Positions 55,802-64,000 of a DNA stretch of 64,000 nucleotides are shown here, one piece after another. The notes under the pieces are model-generated. The model made no database searches and was not told the origin of the DNA. It worked only from the letters and a program-made list of their open reading frames with translations. Made by a program: the position numbers and the translations under genes. Every line of letters starts with the position of its first letter. Within the stretch, counting starts at the first letter, position 1. Location of the stretch: the NCBI GenBank assembly GCA_964446835.1, contig CAYUQT010000019.1:74141-138140 (forward strand), read 5' to 3'. Source of the DNA: CAYUQT01 sp964446835. GTDB taxonomy: Bacteria; Planctomycetota; Phycisphaerae; UBA1845; JAFGLZ01.

Positions 55802-56211
55802 CGGGCGGTTACTCCCCTCTGCTCGCCTGCAGCGGCCACCGAACGTTTGGCGCCTGATAGCAATTGATTGACCTCTTGCGTCAACTTTGTGGGGCTGAAG
55901 GGTTTGGGGTGAAACACCACCGCCATACCGGTCAGTCGGTCCCGTATCTCCTTCTGATCGCATCGCGAGGTCAGCACGATGGTGCCCACCTTCGGTAATC
56001 CCTCGGCCGCGCAGGCGACCGCCAGTTCGATTCCATCCATCACCGGCATATTGACGTCGGTGATCAACAGGTCGGGACGATGGTCGCGCACGAGCTGGAG
56101 TGCCGCTCGACCGTTACCAGCCTGATATACCACGTGGCGTTCCTTGGTCAGCCAAAGCTGAACCACCCGGGCAATATGTACTTCATCTTCCGCCAATACG
56201 ATGACAGCCAT
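55798..56211 (-). CDS. Single-domain response regulator
   Basis: The protein has 137 residues, a receiver domain without an output domain. The phospho-accepting aspartate is in LLITDVNMP, the acidic pair in AEDE, the switch threonine or serine in VLTSRCD and the conserved lysine in HPKPF. It is a probable target of the histidine kinase encoded 2 bases upstream. Lacking an output domain, it likely acts by protein contact, and the HD-GYP gene overlapping it by 4 bases is the obvious candidate. AAAGGA lies upstream of the ATG. Confidence 0.94.
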   Translation of the reverse strand: MAVIVLAEDEVHIARVVQLWLTKERHVVYQAGNGRAALQLVRDHRPDLLITDVNMPVMDGIELAVACAAEGLPKVGTIVLTSRCDQKEIRDRLTGMAVVFHPKPFSPTKLTQEVNQLLSGAKRSVAAAGEQRGVTAR

Positions 56212-56213
56212 TC

Positions 56214-57560
56214 CTACACGTCCTTTGTTGCCCTGACGGTCGTCGCCTTGCCGATCGGCAGACAAACGGTAAACGTCGATCCCTTGTTCGGTTCGCTTTC
56301 CAGTTCGATGGTTCCGCCGTGGGCTCGAACGGTCTCGCGGGCAATTGCCAGCCCCAATCCCGTGCCCGGCAACTCGGCGACCCGATCGTCCTTTGCGCGG
56401 TAGAACTTCTCAAAGATGCTTTCCTGTTCGTCGGGCGCAATGCCCAGCCCCGTGTCGCGAACGCTGATCAGGACGCGGCTGCCTTCCTCGACGCAGCTCA
56501 CTTCCACCTTCCCGCCCCGCGGCGTGTACTTGATGGCGTTGCCGACCAGGTTCGTCATCACCACCGCCAGTCGTCCCTTGTCGCCCCGCACCACCGGCAC
56601 CTTGGGCGGAAGCGACAGGGTCAGCTCGATGTTCTTCTCGTCGGCCTGAGCCTGCATGTCCTCAACGACCTGGCGGACCAGGCGGGCCGTCTGAACGTCA
56701 TCGGTCTCCATCCGGGCCGAACCGGCCTCAAGCTGGGAGACGCTCAGAATGTCCTCGACCAACCGCGACAGTCGATCGGTCTCGCCTACGATTACGTTGT
56801 AGCACTCGCGGAGGGACTCCGGGTCCTCAAGGACGCCCTCCGACAGAGTCTCGGCGTACGCCCGGATATTCGTCAGAGGAGTCCTGAGCTCGTGCGTGAT
56901 GTGATACAGGAATTGGTCGCGGGCCTTCTCCTGCTGCTTCTGTTGACTGAGATCCGACAGAAACAGGGCGATCTGACCATCGCCGCCCTGCCCGTATGTC
57001 TTGACCGCCTTGATGCGGATCGGATGACCACCGGCGTCTGCGTCGAAACTCCGCTCCATCGCCGAACCCGAAGGCAGGCGATTGGGGTTCAACGAGGTCC
57101 CGAAGATGTCCTTGACCGATCCCTTCTGAAGCTCTGCGGCCTGACGGCCCAGCATTCGCTCGGCAGCCACATTCGCAAAGGTCACTGTCAGATCTTCGCT
57201 GATCAGCAGCAACCCCTGGGGCATGCGGTTCAGCAGCTCGGTCACCCAGTTCGTCTGGTAGCGCCCGAGGGTCTCCTGGGCCTGACGCTGAACCTGCATC
57301 GATTCAAGCTGGGCCCGGGCCTGTTCGACCTCCGAGATCAGGCGGTTCCACCCCTGTGAGAGCAACCCATAAGAGTCCTCGAGCTGGAGCTGCGTCAGGT
57401 CTACCTCGATCTGATTGGCAACCGTCTCCAGGTTGCCGCTGATGACCTCCAGTGGACGTGCCTTCTTCCGCGAAAGACGGTAGAACCCGCCCGCGACGGC
57501 CAGGACTCCGATGGGCACCAATGCCAACAACCAGAAACCACTGAGCTGCGAGAGAATCAT
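56214..57560 (-). CDS. Membrane-bound sensor histidine kinase
   Basis: The protein has 448 residues. One N-terminal membrane span (FWLLALVPIGVLAVAGG) is followed by a coiled coil, a PAS-like domain (about 115-210), the dimerisation and phosphoacceptor helix with HITHELRTPLTNIR, and the ATPase domain (NLVGNAIKYTPRGG, DTGLGIAPDE, GTGLGLAIA). It autophosphorylates and would pass the phosphate to the receiver encoded 2 bases downstream. The short extracytoplasmic part suggests that it senses an intracellular or membrane signal. It is the first gene of the long minus-strand cluster. Confidence 0.95.
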   Translation of the reverse strand: MILSQLSGFWLLALVPIGVLAVAGGFYRLSRKKARPLEVISGNLETVANQIEVDLTQLQLEDSYGLLSQGWNRLISEVEQARAQLESMQVQRQAQETLGRYQTNWVTELLNRMPQGLLLISEDLTVTFANVAAERMLGRQAAELQKGSVKDIFGTSLNPNRLPSGSAMERSFDADAGGHPIRIKAVKTYGQGGDGQIALFLSDLSQQKQQEKARDQFLYHITHELRTPLTNIRAYAETLSEGVLEDPESLRECYNVIVGETDRLSRLVEDILSVSQLEAGSARMETDDVQTARLVRQVVEDMQAQADEKNIELTLSLPPKVPVVRGDKGRLAVVMTNLVGNAIKYTPRGGKVEVSCVEEGSRVLISVRDTGLGIAPDEQESIFEKFYRAKDDRVAELPGTGLGLAIARETVRAHGGTIELESEPNKGSTFTVCLPIGKATTVRATKDV

Positions 57561-58134
57561 GGTCTTGCGCCAATACCGTGTTCGGTGAACCGGCCCTCTC
57601 ACCTCGCTGAATCCGTCGGACGAACGCCGTAACACTTCGTCCGATGGCTTGTCCGACAAGCGAGGTCTTGCCTGGCCACACCGCCTCATATGGGCGGGCA
57701 CATCAGTGTTCGCTCTCGCCCAAGAGTCGTGGCCTCAACCGTGACAACGACCTAGGGACCGCCCACTGCCTTGAGGGCAGAAGGACGCTTCTCCTGAGAT
57801 ATCGTTGAAACACCTAGGCAGGTTAACTTAGGGGACCGACCAAGGATGATGTTTTGGCAGTGTTATTATGGGTAATCTAGGCCATACAATCACTCGAAGG
57901 TGCAATTGGGCTTGTGGCTGGCTTTCAGTGCAGGGCCGACTTCTGACATTCCGGAAGGTTGCGGGCAGAGGTTCTCCATGGGAACCTACGGGGGCACCGA
58001 TGCCCACCATCAAACTTGGCCCTGGGCTTCATTGCACAGGATTCTGCGAGGAGGTTCCGATAAGCGAATCTCTTCGGCGCTGACCCAGGAGCCTCTTTAC
58101 ACCGGGCTCCGTTCCGATGGCACGCCAACATCTG
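57561..58134. other. Long intergenic region before the signalling/pseudopilus cluster
   Basis: This 574-base region lies between the histidine kinase start and the creatininase stop, both minus strand. It must contain the cluster promoter. A possible minus-strand -10 box CATAAT (57870-57865) has only a weak -35 (GTGATT) 17 bases further upstream. Open frames of 60-100 codons occur on both strands but have no ribosome site or recognisable domain. No RNA gene was recognised. The stretch 57800-57900 is AT-richer than its surroundings. Confidence 0.45.
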
Positions 58135-58905
58135 CTACGCCATCGGGAATGTCTTGTCCATCTCAGCGGCCGAAAGCTCGACGAGGAACTGGCTGAGTCG
58201 CTCCACCGCAACTTCGAGCGTCTTGCGTCCCTTCTCGGCGGTCGCCAGGTGGGGGTCGCCATAGCCGCTTTGCTTCGTGAATCGGTCCCATGGACGTGTG
58301 ATGCGGACCCAACCACGATTCATCGCCTCGAAGCGATACGGGCGGACGGCGCCGTCATCGGCCGTCTCCAGAGGCGCAACAAGGTGGGGGTGGGTATGGA
58401 GGGCCCAGCTTGTCTCCGCCTCATCGGCATGCTCGCCCTTGTTGACGAAAGTCCCGGGGGCCAATTCGGAAGGAACCATCCACCAGTTGGCCAGACAGAG
58501 GAATACGCCGCAGTCGAACAACTCGCGAAGCATGAATCCGAATTCGTTTCCGCCGTGTCCGTTGAGGATGACCAACTTGCGAACGCCATGTGCCTTGAGC
58601 GATGCGACAATATCGCGCAATACGGTGAGCTGAGTCGTCGGATTCATATTGATCGTCATGGGGAAGCACAACAGGTTCGTATTGACACCATAGGGAATCG
58701 AAGGCAGAAGGATGACCTTGGCGCCGGCCTCCGATGCCCGCTGGCAGATCCTCCTGCCGATCTCCGTGACGGTCAGGGTATCGTTGCCGTAGGGGAGGTG
58801 CAGGTTGTGTGGCTCGCAGGCCCCCCAGGGCAGTACCGCTACTTCGAACGTGTGTTGTTTGATCTGGCCGAGATTGGCTTCACTCAGTAGGTATGGGCGT
58901 GTCAC
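58135..58905 (-). CDS. Creatininase-family amidohydrolase
   Basis: The protein has 256 residues. Metal ligands of the creatininase fold are in GACEPHNLHLPYGND (Glu, His, Asp), ILNGHGGNEF and EHADEAETS. Family members open the ring of creatinine or related amides, or act in cofactor pathways (as in mycofactocin or riboflavin degradation). The start is a GTG at 58905, with GGGAG 7 bases before it. The frame is open upstream to 59052, but that extension has no family match. The reaction is not certain, since this family is diverse and common in planctomycetes. Confidence 0.88.
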   Translation of the reverse strand: MTRPYLLSEANLGQIKQHTFEVAVLPWGACEPHNLHLPYGNDTLTVTEIGRRICQRASEAGAKVILLPSIPYGVNTNLLCFPMTINMNPTTQLTVLRDIVASLKAHGVRKLVILNGHGGNEFGFMLRELFDCGVFLCLANWWMVPSELAPGTFVNKGEHADEAETSWALHTHPHLVAPLETADDGAVRPYRFEAMNRGWVRITRPWDRFTKQSGYGDPHLATAEKGRKTLEVAVERLSQFLVELSAAEMDKTFPMA

Positions 58906-59079
58906 AGGCAGACTCCCACGGATGGTTCGTCGACGGGCGGGACCCCCGTCGGCTTCTTGACCGCTTCGGACCGTCCCGAATCCTGATAACTGTACGCTCT
59001 GGAGGGCTCTGTGCTTCTCAAGGAAGGTACAGTACTTCCCGGGGCGTTCCACCGCCGTCCGTTCGCCTTCCGCCCTCTG

Positions 59080-61329
59080 CTACTTCTTCCGCTCGCTGCG
59101 GGCCCTTCGCTGATGCTCGTCGAACTTCTCAACCTTTTCCATCAGGTTACCCAGAAACCCCTTGGGCTTCTTGGTGTCGGCGGTGGTCTCGACGGGTGGT
59201 GCTACGGCCTGTTTGGCCTTGTCGGCCGCAATATGCCTTCGGATCCGCCACTGCTCGAGAATGCCGAAGAAGTTGCTCGCCATGATGTACATGGTCAGAC
59301 CGCTCGGGAAGTTATAGAACATCACGGTGAAGACCACCGACATCATGGACATCATCCGCTGCTGCTGTTCCATCTGGTCGCTGGTCTTGACCTGTGGCGT
59401 CATCTTCTGCTGAAGGTACATGCTGAGACCCCACAGGAAGGGCAGAATGTTGATCGCATCGACCGTGATGAAGATCAGCGAGAAAGACTGTGAGAACCGG
59501 TAGATTGCATCGGGTGCCGACAGATCGAGGATCCACTTTCCGGGAATGATCATGAAGCTGGCGTGACGCAGCTCGATCGTATTGCTCAAGGTCGCCCACA
59601 GGGCGATCCAGATCGGCATCTGCAGCATCATCGGCAGGCACGTCATGATGTTGCTCGCCGGGTTGACGCCCTCCTTGCGGTAGAGGGCCATCGTCTCCTG
59701 GTTCAGTTTGTTCCGGTCGCCGCCGAATTTCCTCTTGAGCTCGTCGAGCTTCGGCTGAAGCTCCGCCATCCTCGACTGGGTACGCGTCATGCTGACCTGA
59801 CCATACTTGGTCAGCGGGTGGAGAAGCACTCGCACAATGAGGACAAGGATGATGATGGCGAACCCCCAGTTGTGCGGCCAGACCCAGTCGTGCAGACCGA
59901 TCAGCAGCCTGCCCATCAACTCGGCCAGGCTTGTGCTCACGCACCACTGATATTCGCCGGTGATCGTGCCCATGTAGTCGCGATCGACGTACGCGGCGTG
60001 GTTCTTCTCATCCTGGAAAACGCCTCGCTCTTTGGCTCCCAGGTACACGTCGAATCGCAACGTCGCCGGGCGACTCGGCTCCACCTGCTTGGGGCAAGAG
60101 ACAAAGCGGAAGGACATGTCACCGGCCTCGTTGCTCTCCATGGCCGGAATATTGTGAAAGGTCTGCGCCGCCTCGATGCTGCTCGGATCGTCCTTGCGAG
60201 CGTCGTTGACGGGCGTCATGATCGTGACGAAGTACTGGCTGCCCAGCGCCAGCCAGAGGAGTTTCCCCTTCGTGCCCGTGGGGGGCAGGCTTACGGGGCG
60301 GGCAGGCTTCTTCTTGTCCTGGTCGGTGAAGGTCTCGTTCCGCTCGACACGTCCCGTCGCATACTCCCCGGGTTCCTTCAGCTCACCCTTCTCGTTCCGA
60401 ACGGGTTTCTTGCTGCACGTGGCATAGTAGACCTTGCGGGACTCGCTGCTGGCGTGCACTTCGCCGAGGTTCACGGGGCCATTCTGCGTGAGGATGATCT
60501 GTCGGCTTCGCCCGTCCAGGCTTTCCACCTGAAGATCGACCTTCAGATCGTTGGCGCCTTTGGGCAAAGTGTAGGTCTTGACCAGGCGGACAATCGGCTT
60601 TCGATCGGCCTCGACGACCAGACTGCACACGGCCACGTCGGCGTCCTTCTCGTGGCGCCGTTCTACCTGCCAGTCCCTGTCGGCCACATCCAAAGCCGCC
60701 CATTGACCTTGGTCGGCTGCATCAGCGCCCTTCGACGGCTTCGTTCCGGTCTGGGCCTTCTCGGCCGTCGGGAAGAAAATGTTGATTTCCTGGGTGCTCA
60801 ACGAACGATAGGTGGTTCCGCTATGAGGGTCCCGCAGTGGACGGAGAAGGTCGTAGGAGTCGAAAGGATCGTCCTTCTTGTTGGCTCCCCGCGGATCACC
60901 CTTGGGGAAATTGCGATAGCGATTCAGAATCGGCGTCAGGTCGGCATCCTCGACGGCCGCGCCTCGGCTGTTCAGCTTGAGCATGACCCGGAATTCGCTG
61001 TTGGGGTCGTCGCTGCCGAGGAGAATCATTCGCGGTTCGTGATCGGCGGCGCGAAGCAAGGGCTCCTCGGCCGGTGCTTCACCTGTGGGCTGAGACGTCG
61101 TCGTAGAGGTCTTGAGTTCTCCTTGGGTCGTCGATCGGGCGGTGGTCGTCGGGCGGCTGGAAGCATCCGTGGCGACCGAAGGGCGCGTAGTGGATCCGCC
61201 GGCCGGTCGCTTCGTGTCCGAAGCTTTGGGTGCGGGCTGCGTAGGAAATATCTTGGGTGCCAAGAGCGACCACGCAAAAAACACCAGCATGGCCGCAGTC
61301 AGGGCCCCGATCATCCGACGGGTTTCCAT
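59080..61329 (-). CDS. yidC: Membrane protein insertase YidC
   Basis: The protein has 749 residues, longer than the 550 or so of the E. coli protein. Residues 1-25 contain the first span. Residues 30-95 are Thr/Ser/Pro-rich and low in complexity. The periplasmic beta-super-sandwich domain (about 100-420) follows, then the conserved core with WGFAIIILVLIVRVLLHP, including the groove arginine, LPMMLQMPIWIALW and NFPSGLTMYIMASN. It inserts proteins into the inner membrane with or without SecYEG. It is not beside rnpA/rpmH as in many bacteria. The metallophosphoesterase gene lies 6 bases upstream on the same strand. Confidence 0.97.
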   Translation of the reverse strand: METRRMIGALTAAMLVFFAWSLLAPKIFPTQPAPKASDTKRPAGGSTTRPSVATDASSRPTTTARSTTQGELKTSTTTSQPTGEAPAEEPLLRAADHEPRMILLGSDDPNSEFRVMLKLNSRGAAVEDADLTPILNRYRNFPKGDPRGANKKDDPFDSYDLLRPLRDPHSGTTYRSLSTQEINIFFPTAEKAQTGTKPSKGADAADQGQWAALDVADRDWQVERRHEKDADVAVCSLVVEADRKPIVRLVKTYTLPKGANDLKVDLQVESLDGRSRQIILTQNGPVNLGEVHASSESRKVYYATCSKKPVRNEKGELKEPGEYATGRVERNETFTDQDKKKPARPVSLPPTGTKGKLLWLALGSQYFVTIMTPVNDARKDDPSSIEAAQTFHNIPAMESNEAGDMSFRFVSCPKQVEPSRPATLRFDVYLGAKERGVFQDEKNHAAYVDRDYMGTITGEYQWCVSTSLAELMGRLLIGLHDWVWPHNWGFAIIILVLIVRVLLHPLTKYGQVSMTRTQSRMAELQPKLDELKRKFGGDRNKLNQETMALYRKEGVNPASNIMTCLPMMLQMPIWIALWATLSNTIELRHASFMIIPGKWILDLSAPDAIYRFSQSFSLIFITVDAINILPFLWGLSMYLQQKMTPQVKTSDQMEQQQRMMSMMSVVFTVMFYNFPSGLTMYIMASNFFGILEQWRIRRHIAADKAKQAVAPPVETTADTKKPKGFLGNLMEKVEKFDEHQRRARSERKK

Positions 61330-61335
61330 CGATCG

Positions 61336-62109
61336 TTACCGTCCTTCCAGCAAGCGAGAACCGAGGAAGTCGTCCAGATCCGGGATGGCCTGAATCTTCT
61401 TGGCGGCTGTCTCGATGTCGTACTCCACCCGGAGAAACTCGACTTCCTCATCCTGGTTGATGATGCCATAGGCTGCCCGGGGGTCCCGGTCGCGAGGTTG
61501 GCCCACGCTGCCGACGTTGATGATGGCCTTCTCCTCGCCCAGAGGATAGCGCCTCGGTTCGGGCAGTTCGTCCGGCGGGTCGAAATAGGGGTCGTCCAGG
61601 AAGACTCCGGGCACGTGCGTGTGTCCGACGAAGCACGCGTCGAAGTTCTCCATGCGTTTGAAGTTGTCCGTGATCTTGTACGGATTCGTATAGACGTCTT
61701 CGCTGAAGAGATACTCGTTGACCGGTTTTCGCGGCGATCCGTGAACGAACAGCATTCCGTCGATCTCAAGCCGCACCGGGAGACGCCCGATGAAATCCCA
61801 TCGCCGCCCCAGCTTCTCTGCTTCGGGCTCCTCCTCCAGCAAACGCCGCGTCCAATAGCATGCCCGTTCGGCGCCCACATTGAAGTTGAATGGCTCGAAG
61901 AAGACCGCCTGGTCGTGGTTGCCGCACAGGCAGGCCTCGACTCGGCTGGCCACCAGGTCTGCACACTCGCGAGGATTGGCCCCATATCCGACCACATCGC
62001 CCAGACAGATGATCCGCCGAACACCCCGCTTGTCGATGTCGCGCAGGACAGCCGTCAAGGCTTCAATGTTCGAATGGATGTCCGAGATGATCGCTACAGG
62101 TTCAGCCAT
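61336..62109 (-). CDS. Metallophosphoesterase (YfcE/MJ0936-like)
   Basis: The protein has 257 residues with the calcineurin-like metal motifs SDIHSN, GDVVGYG, CGNHD and VHGSPR near its middle, then GHTHVPG. It would cleave a phosphodiester using two metal ions. Proteins of this size act on cyclic or nucleotide-type substrates. The start is the ATG at 62109; no strong ribosome site is visible, and the frame is open further upstream without family match. It lies just upstream of yidC and is probably co-transcribed. Confidence 0.92.
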   Translation of the reverse strand: MAEPVAIISDIHSNIEALTAVLRDIDKRGVRRIICLGDVVGYGANPRECADLVASRVEACLCGNHDQAVFFEPFNFNVGAERACYWTRRLLEEEPEAEKLGRRWDFIGRLPVRLEIDGMLFVHGSPRKPVNEYLFSEDVYTNPYKITDNFKRMENFDACFVGHTHVPGVFLDDPYFDPPDELPEPRRYPLGEEKAIINVGSVGQPRDRDPRAAYGIINQDEEVEFLRVEYDIETAAKKIQAIPDLDDFLGSRLLEGR

Positions 62110-62344
62110 GTCTACCAACCCGCCTCTGACTGCAGGGATACCCCGCATCGCACGGCGATCCGACAAAAAATTCATGTTAGGGGTTCGCCCTTCGGCAGTC
62201 AACGTTCGCCGGGGACGCATTCTGGTCCTCAAACGTCGCTGCGACCGTCGATCTCCGAGGTTCCAACCCTATCTCTTATCCGATCTCCCCCGTGTCCGAG
62301 ATCCGGGCACCCCTCAGCGGCGACGGGCCTCGCCGGCCTGTGGG

Positions 62345-63379
62345 TCAAAGCGGCAGCGCCATTTTCTGGCTGAGAAGCGGCCAGACCGGTGCACTGAAGT
62401 ATCGGTGGCCCCCCTCGCCCACGTACAACTGAAGGTTGTGCCTGGCGCCGGCGGCGGCGTAGATCTTCTCCAACTCGGCAAAGGCAGCTTGTGTCCCATC
62501 GAGGGGGAACAACTCGTCATCGCGTCCGGCGATCAGCAGCAGCAGACGGGGGGCGATCAGCCCGGCAATGTCGTGCATCTCCGCGTAGGTGCTCAGGTCA
62601 GGAATGTAGTTGCACGCGCAGTGATCGATGGCCAGCACGCTCTGTCGGAACGTGCAGAAGCAGCAACTCGGCACCGTCGCCATGATCCGTCCGTCAAGGG
62701 CCGAAAGATACAGGACGGCCGTGCCTCCCCCGCTCTGCCCCGTGGCGCAGATCCGCCGGGGATCCACGTCGTTGCGAGACTCCAGCCAATCCACATACTG
62801 CATCAGATCGGCAACTCTCATTCCCAACAGAGTGCGGCCGGTCTGGATGGCCCGGCAGGCGAGCTGTATGCAACTGTTACCGTTCCGACGGCTGGTCTCA
62901 TCCTCCAGCATCAGGTCTCCGAATCCCCGGAGATCGGGCGCCAGCACGACCATTCCCTGTCGGACCGCCTGGAGGGCATAGTCGCGCTGACCCTCGGTGA
63001 TCTGGGTGACGTCGTAACCGGAAGGAGGCATCCCCACCGGAATGCACTTGCCCGGTCCGTGCCCGTGAATCGCCAGAATGGCGGGGCGGGGTCCGTTCTG
63101 TCGAGCCGGACGCAGCAGGTACGCCGGTACGCCCAGGCCGTCCTGGGCCTTCATCACAATCTTCTCGCGGATATAGCCGCCGCAGTCCTCTACTGTGATG
63201 GTCTCGACCAGAGGGGGTTCCGTGGGCAGCACCGGAAGGCGCAAGAGGTCGACCAACCGCTCGCGCAATTCCGCCTGCCAGGCGTCGAACATCATGTTCG
63301 AACTGCCGAATCCCAAACGTGCCGGCGTGTTTGCCATTCTGGCAAACACATCACTGACGTTGGCAAATGCATGAGGCAT
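62345..63379 (-). CDS. Alpha/beta hydrolase (Abhydrolase_7/acetyl-esterase-like)
   Basis: The protein has 344 residues in an alpha/beta hydrolase fold with the nucleophile in ATGQSGGGTAVL, the acid in AGRDDELFPLDG and the histidine in GEGGHRYFS. The oxyanion-side motif is AIHGHGPGKCI. It has no signal peptide, so it acts in the cytoplasm. It would remove an ester or acyl group, perhaps from a sugar taken up by the ABC transporter encoded upstream. GGGAG lies about 8 bases before the ATG. Substrate unknown. Confidence 0.88.
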   Translation of the reverse strand: MPHAFANVSDVFARMANTPARLGFGSSNMMFDAWQAELRERLVDLLRLPVLPTEPPLVETITVEDCGGYIREKIVMKAQDGLGVPAYLLRPARQNGPRPAILAIHGHGPGKCIPVGMPPSGYDVTQITEGQRDYALQAVRQGMVVLAPDLRGFGDLMLEDETSRRNGNSCIQLACRAIQTGRTLLGMRVADLMQYVDWLESRNDVDPRRICATGQSGGGTAVLYLSALDGRIMATVPSCCFCTFRQSVLAIDHCACNYIPDLSTYAEMHDIAGLIAPRLLLLIAGRDDELFPLDGTQAAFAELEKIYAAAGARHNLQLYVGEGGHRYFSAPVWPLLSQKMALPL

Positions 63380-63526
63380 GAAAGAACTCCCGACGGCACC
63401 ACCGGACGTCTGCCCCTCGTCGAAGGGCCTGGCGTCCGGCCCCTTGACATGGTAAGGCCGAATCCGGCGGACGCAAAGAGGGGTTTCTGCCCGATCGAGT
63501 CCGGCGGCACCTCGGCCGCCCGCCCG

Positions 63527-64000
63527 CTACCCTTTCGTGCCGGTCAGCAACAGACCGCGCACGAAATAGCGCTGCGCCAGAAAGAACAGAATGACCAGAG
63601 GCAACAGGCAGATCAGACTGGCGGCCATCAGGAGGTTCGTCCAACTGCCTCCGATGCTCTGGAACATCCGAAGCCCCAAAGAGATGGGGTACTTCTCGAC
63701 ATCCGACAGGTAGATCAGGGGGCCCATGAACTCCTGCCAGTGGGCGATGGCGCTCAGCACCGCCACGGTCGCCACCGCCGGTTTGGCCAGCGGAAGCATC
63801 AGACTCCAGTAGATCTGCCACCGTCCCGCACCGTCGATCAGGGCGGCCTCCTCCAGTTCGCGAGGAATCGTCTTGAAGAACTGCCGAAACAGAAAGACGA
63901 AAAACGCCCCGCCGCCCAGCCAGGCCGGAACGATGAGGGGCTTATACGAATGGCACTGCCGTAATGAATCCTTTCCGTGTGAAGAGTTTATGATTTCATA
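63527..64000 (-). CDS. MalG-type sugar ABC transporter permease, C-terminal part
   Basis: About 157 residues are visible; the 5' end is cut by the window edge. The sequence from SYKPLIVPAWLGGGAFF onward is typical of MalG-type permeases. The EAA loop that docks with the ATPase reads EEAALIDGAGRWQIYWSLML. Two or three membrane spans are complete, and the protein ends RGLLLTGTKG, as usual. It would import a sugar or oligosaccharide together with a partner permease. The first 17 codons seen (63950-64000) do not look like this family; see findings. Confidence 0.9.
   Translation of the reverse strand, partial: YEIINSSHGKDSLRQCHSYKPLIVPAWLGGGAFFVFLFRQFFKTIPRELEEAALIDGAGRWQIYWSLMLPLAKPAVATVAVLSAIAHWQEFMGPLIYLSDVEKYPISLGLRMFQSIGGSWTNLLMAASLICLLPLVILFFLAQRYFVRGLLLTGTKG

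Noticed and set aside
57925..58131. 68-codon minus-strand frame downstream of the creatininase gene
   Set aside because: No ribosome site, no domain, and composition like non-coding sequence.
59563..62373. 936-codon open frame on the plus strand opposite yidC and the metallophosphoesterase
   Set aside because: It is antisense to two well-recognised genes, has no ribosome site, signal or domain, and is rich in Arg, Gly, His and Leu, as expected of shadow frames in GC-rich genes.
61880..63964. 694-codon open frame on the plus strand over several genes
   Set aside because: It runs antisense through the metallophosphoesterase, hydrolase and permease and matches no family.

Overview
This window reads as chromosomal DNA of a GC-rich (roughly 60-65%) planctomycete-like bacterium, most likely of the Phycisphaerae/Sedimentisphaerales type. 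That placement is inferred from gene content: a Tat-exported Gfo/Idh oxidoreductase beside a secreted HEAT-repeat protein, a secreted beta-helix CAZyme, MoxR/DUF58/BatA genes, a huge AsmA-like protein, and an anaerobe-type oxygen-defence set. No rRNA or tRNA gene, CRISPR array, insertion sequence or phage gene was recognised. Genes are dense, many overlap by 4 bases, and high GC at third positions creates long shadow ORFs on the opposite strand.

Left part (1-26.3 kb): a truncated alpha-L-rhamnosidase-like gene (minus strand), a radical SAM enzyme, a MoxR ATPase/DUF58/BatA-type operon, rsmB facing it, a secreted CocE-like hydrolase and a beta-helix glycosidase-like protein. A group 4 glycosyltransferase and a UDP-GlcNAc 2-epimerase (wecB) then diverge from each other. 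They are followed by the Gfo/Idh oxidoreductase with a hairpin-rich leader, the HEAT protein with a good Rho-independent terminator, an MFS transporter, a 1499-residue AsmA-like protein and a UbiD-family decarboxylase.

Middle part (26.3-42.1 kb): a 5.2 kb gene of clearly lower GC encodes a 1726-residue secreted von Willebrand A protein with five InlB-type repeats and an unusual Cys-containing C-terminal tail. A secreted beta-propeller-like protein follows on the minus strand. Next comes a minus-strand oxygen-defence island: FprA flavodiiron protein plus rubredoxin, cytochrome bd (cydAB), desulfoferrodoxin with an altered centre I, a Tat-exported Fe/Mn superoxide dismutase and a small cupin. 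Together these would reduce O2 and remove superoxide inside the cell and beyond the membrane. A heavy-metal permease with a fused HMA domain and a TIGR02757 protein close this part.

Right part (42.2-57.6 kb): sixteen consecutive minus-strand genes, closely packed, make a signalling-plus-pseudopilus cluster. In transcription order they encode a histidine kinase, a receiver, an HD-GYP protein, a degenerate GGDEF protein, a STAS protein, a GspE/PilB ATPase, a GspF/PilC platform protein, PilM, PilN, PilO, a GspC/PilP-like protein, a GspG-type pseudopilin, three minor pseudopilins and a PilX/GspK-like protein. No secretin, prepilin peptidase or PilT is present. This is the best candidate here for an undescribed system: a pseudopilus machine apparently wired to two-component, cyclic-di-GMP and STAS signalling.

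Right end (58.1-64 kb, minus strand): a creatininase-family protein, the membrane insertase YidC, a metallophosphoesterase, an alpha/beta hydrolase and the C-terminal part of a MalG-type sugar ABC permease, whose resemblance to its family stops about 50 bases before the window edge.
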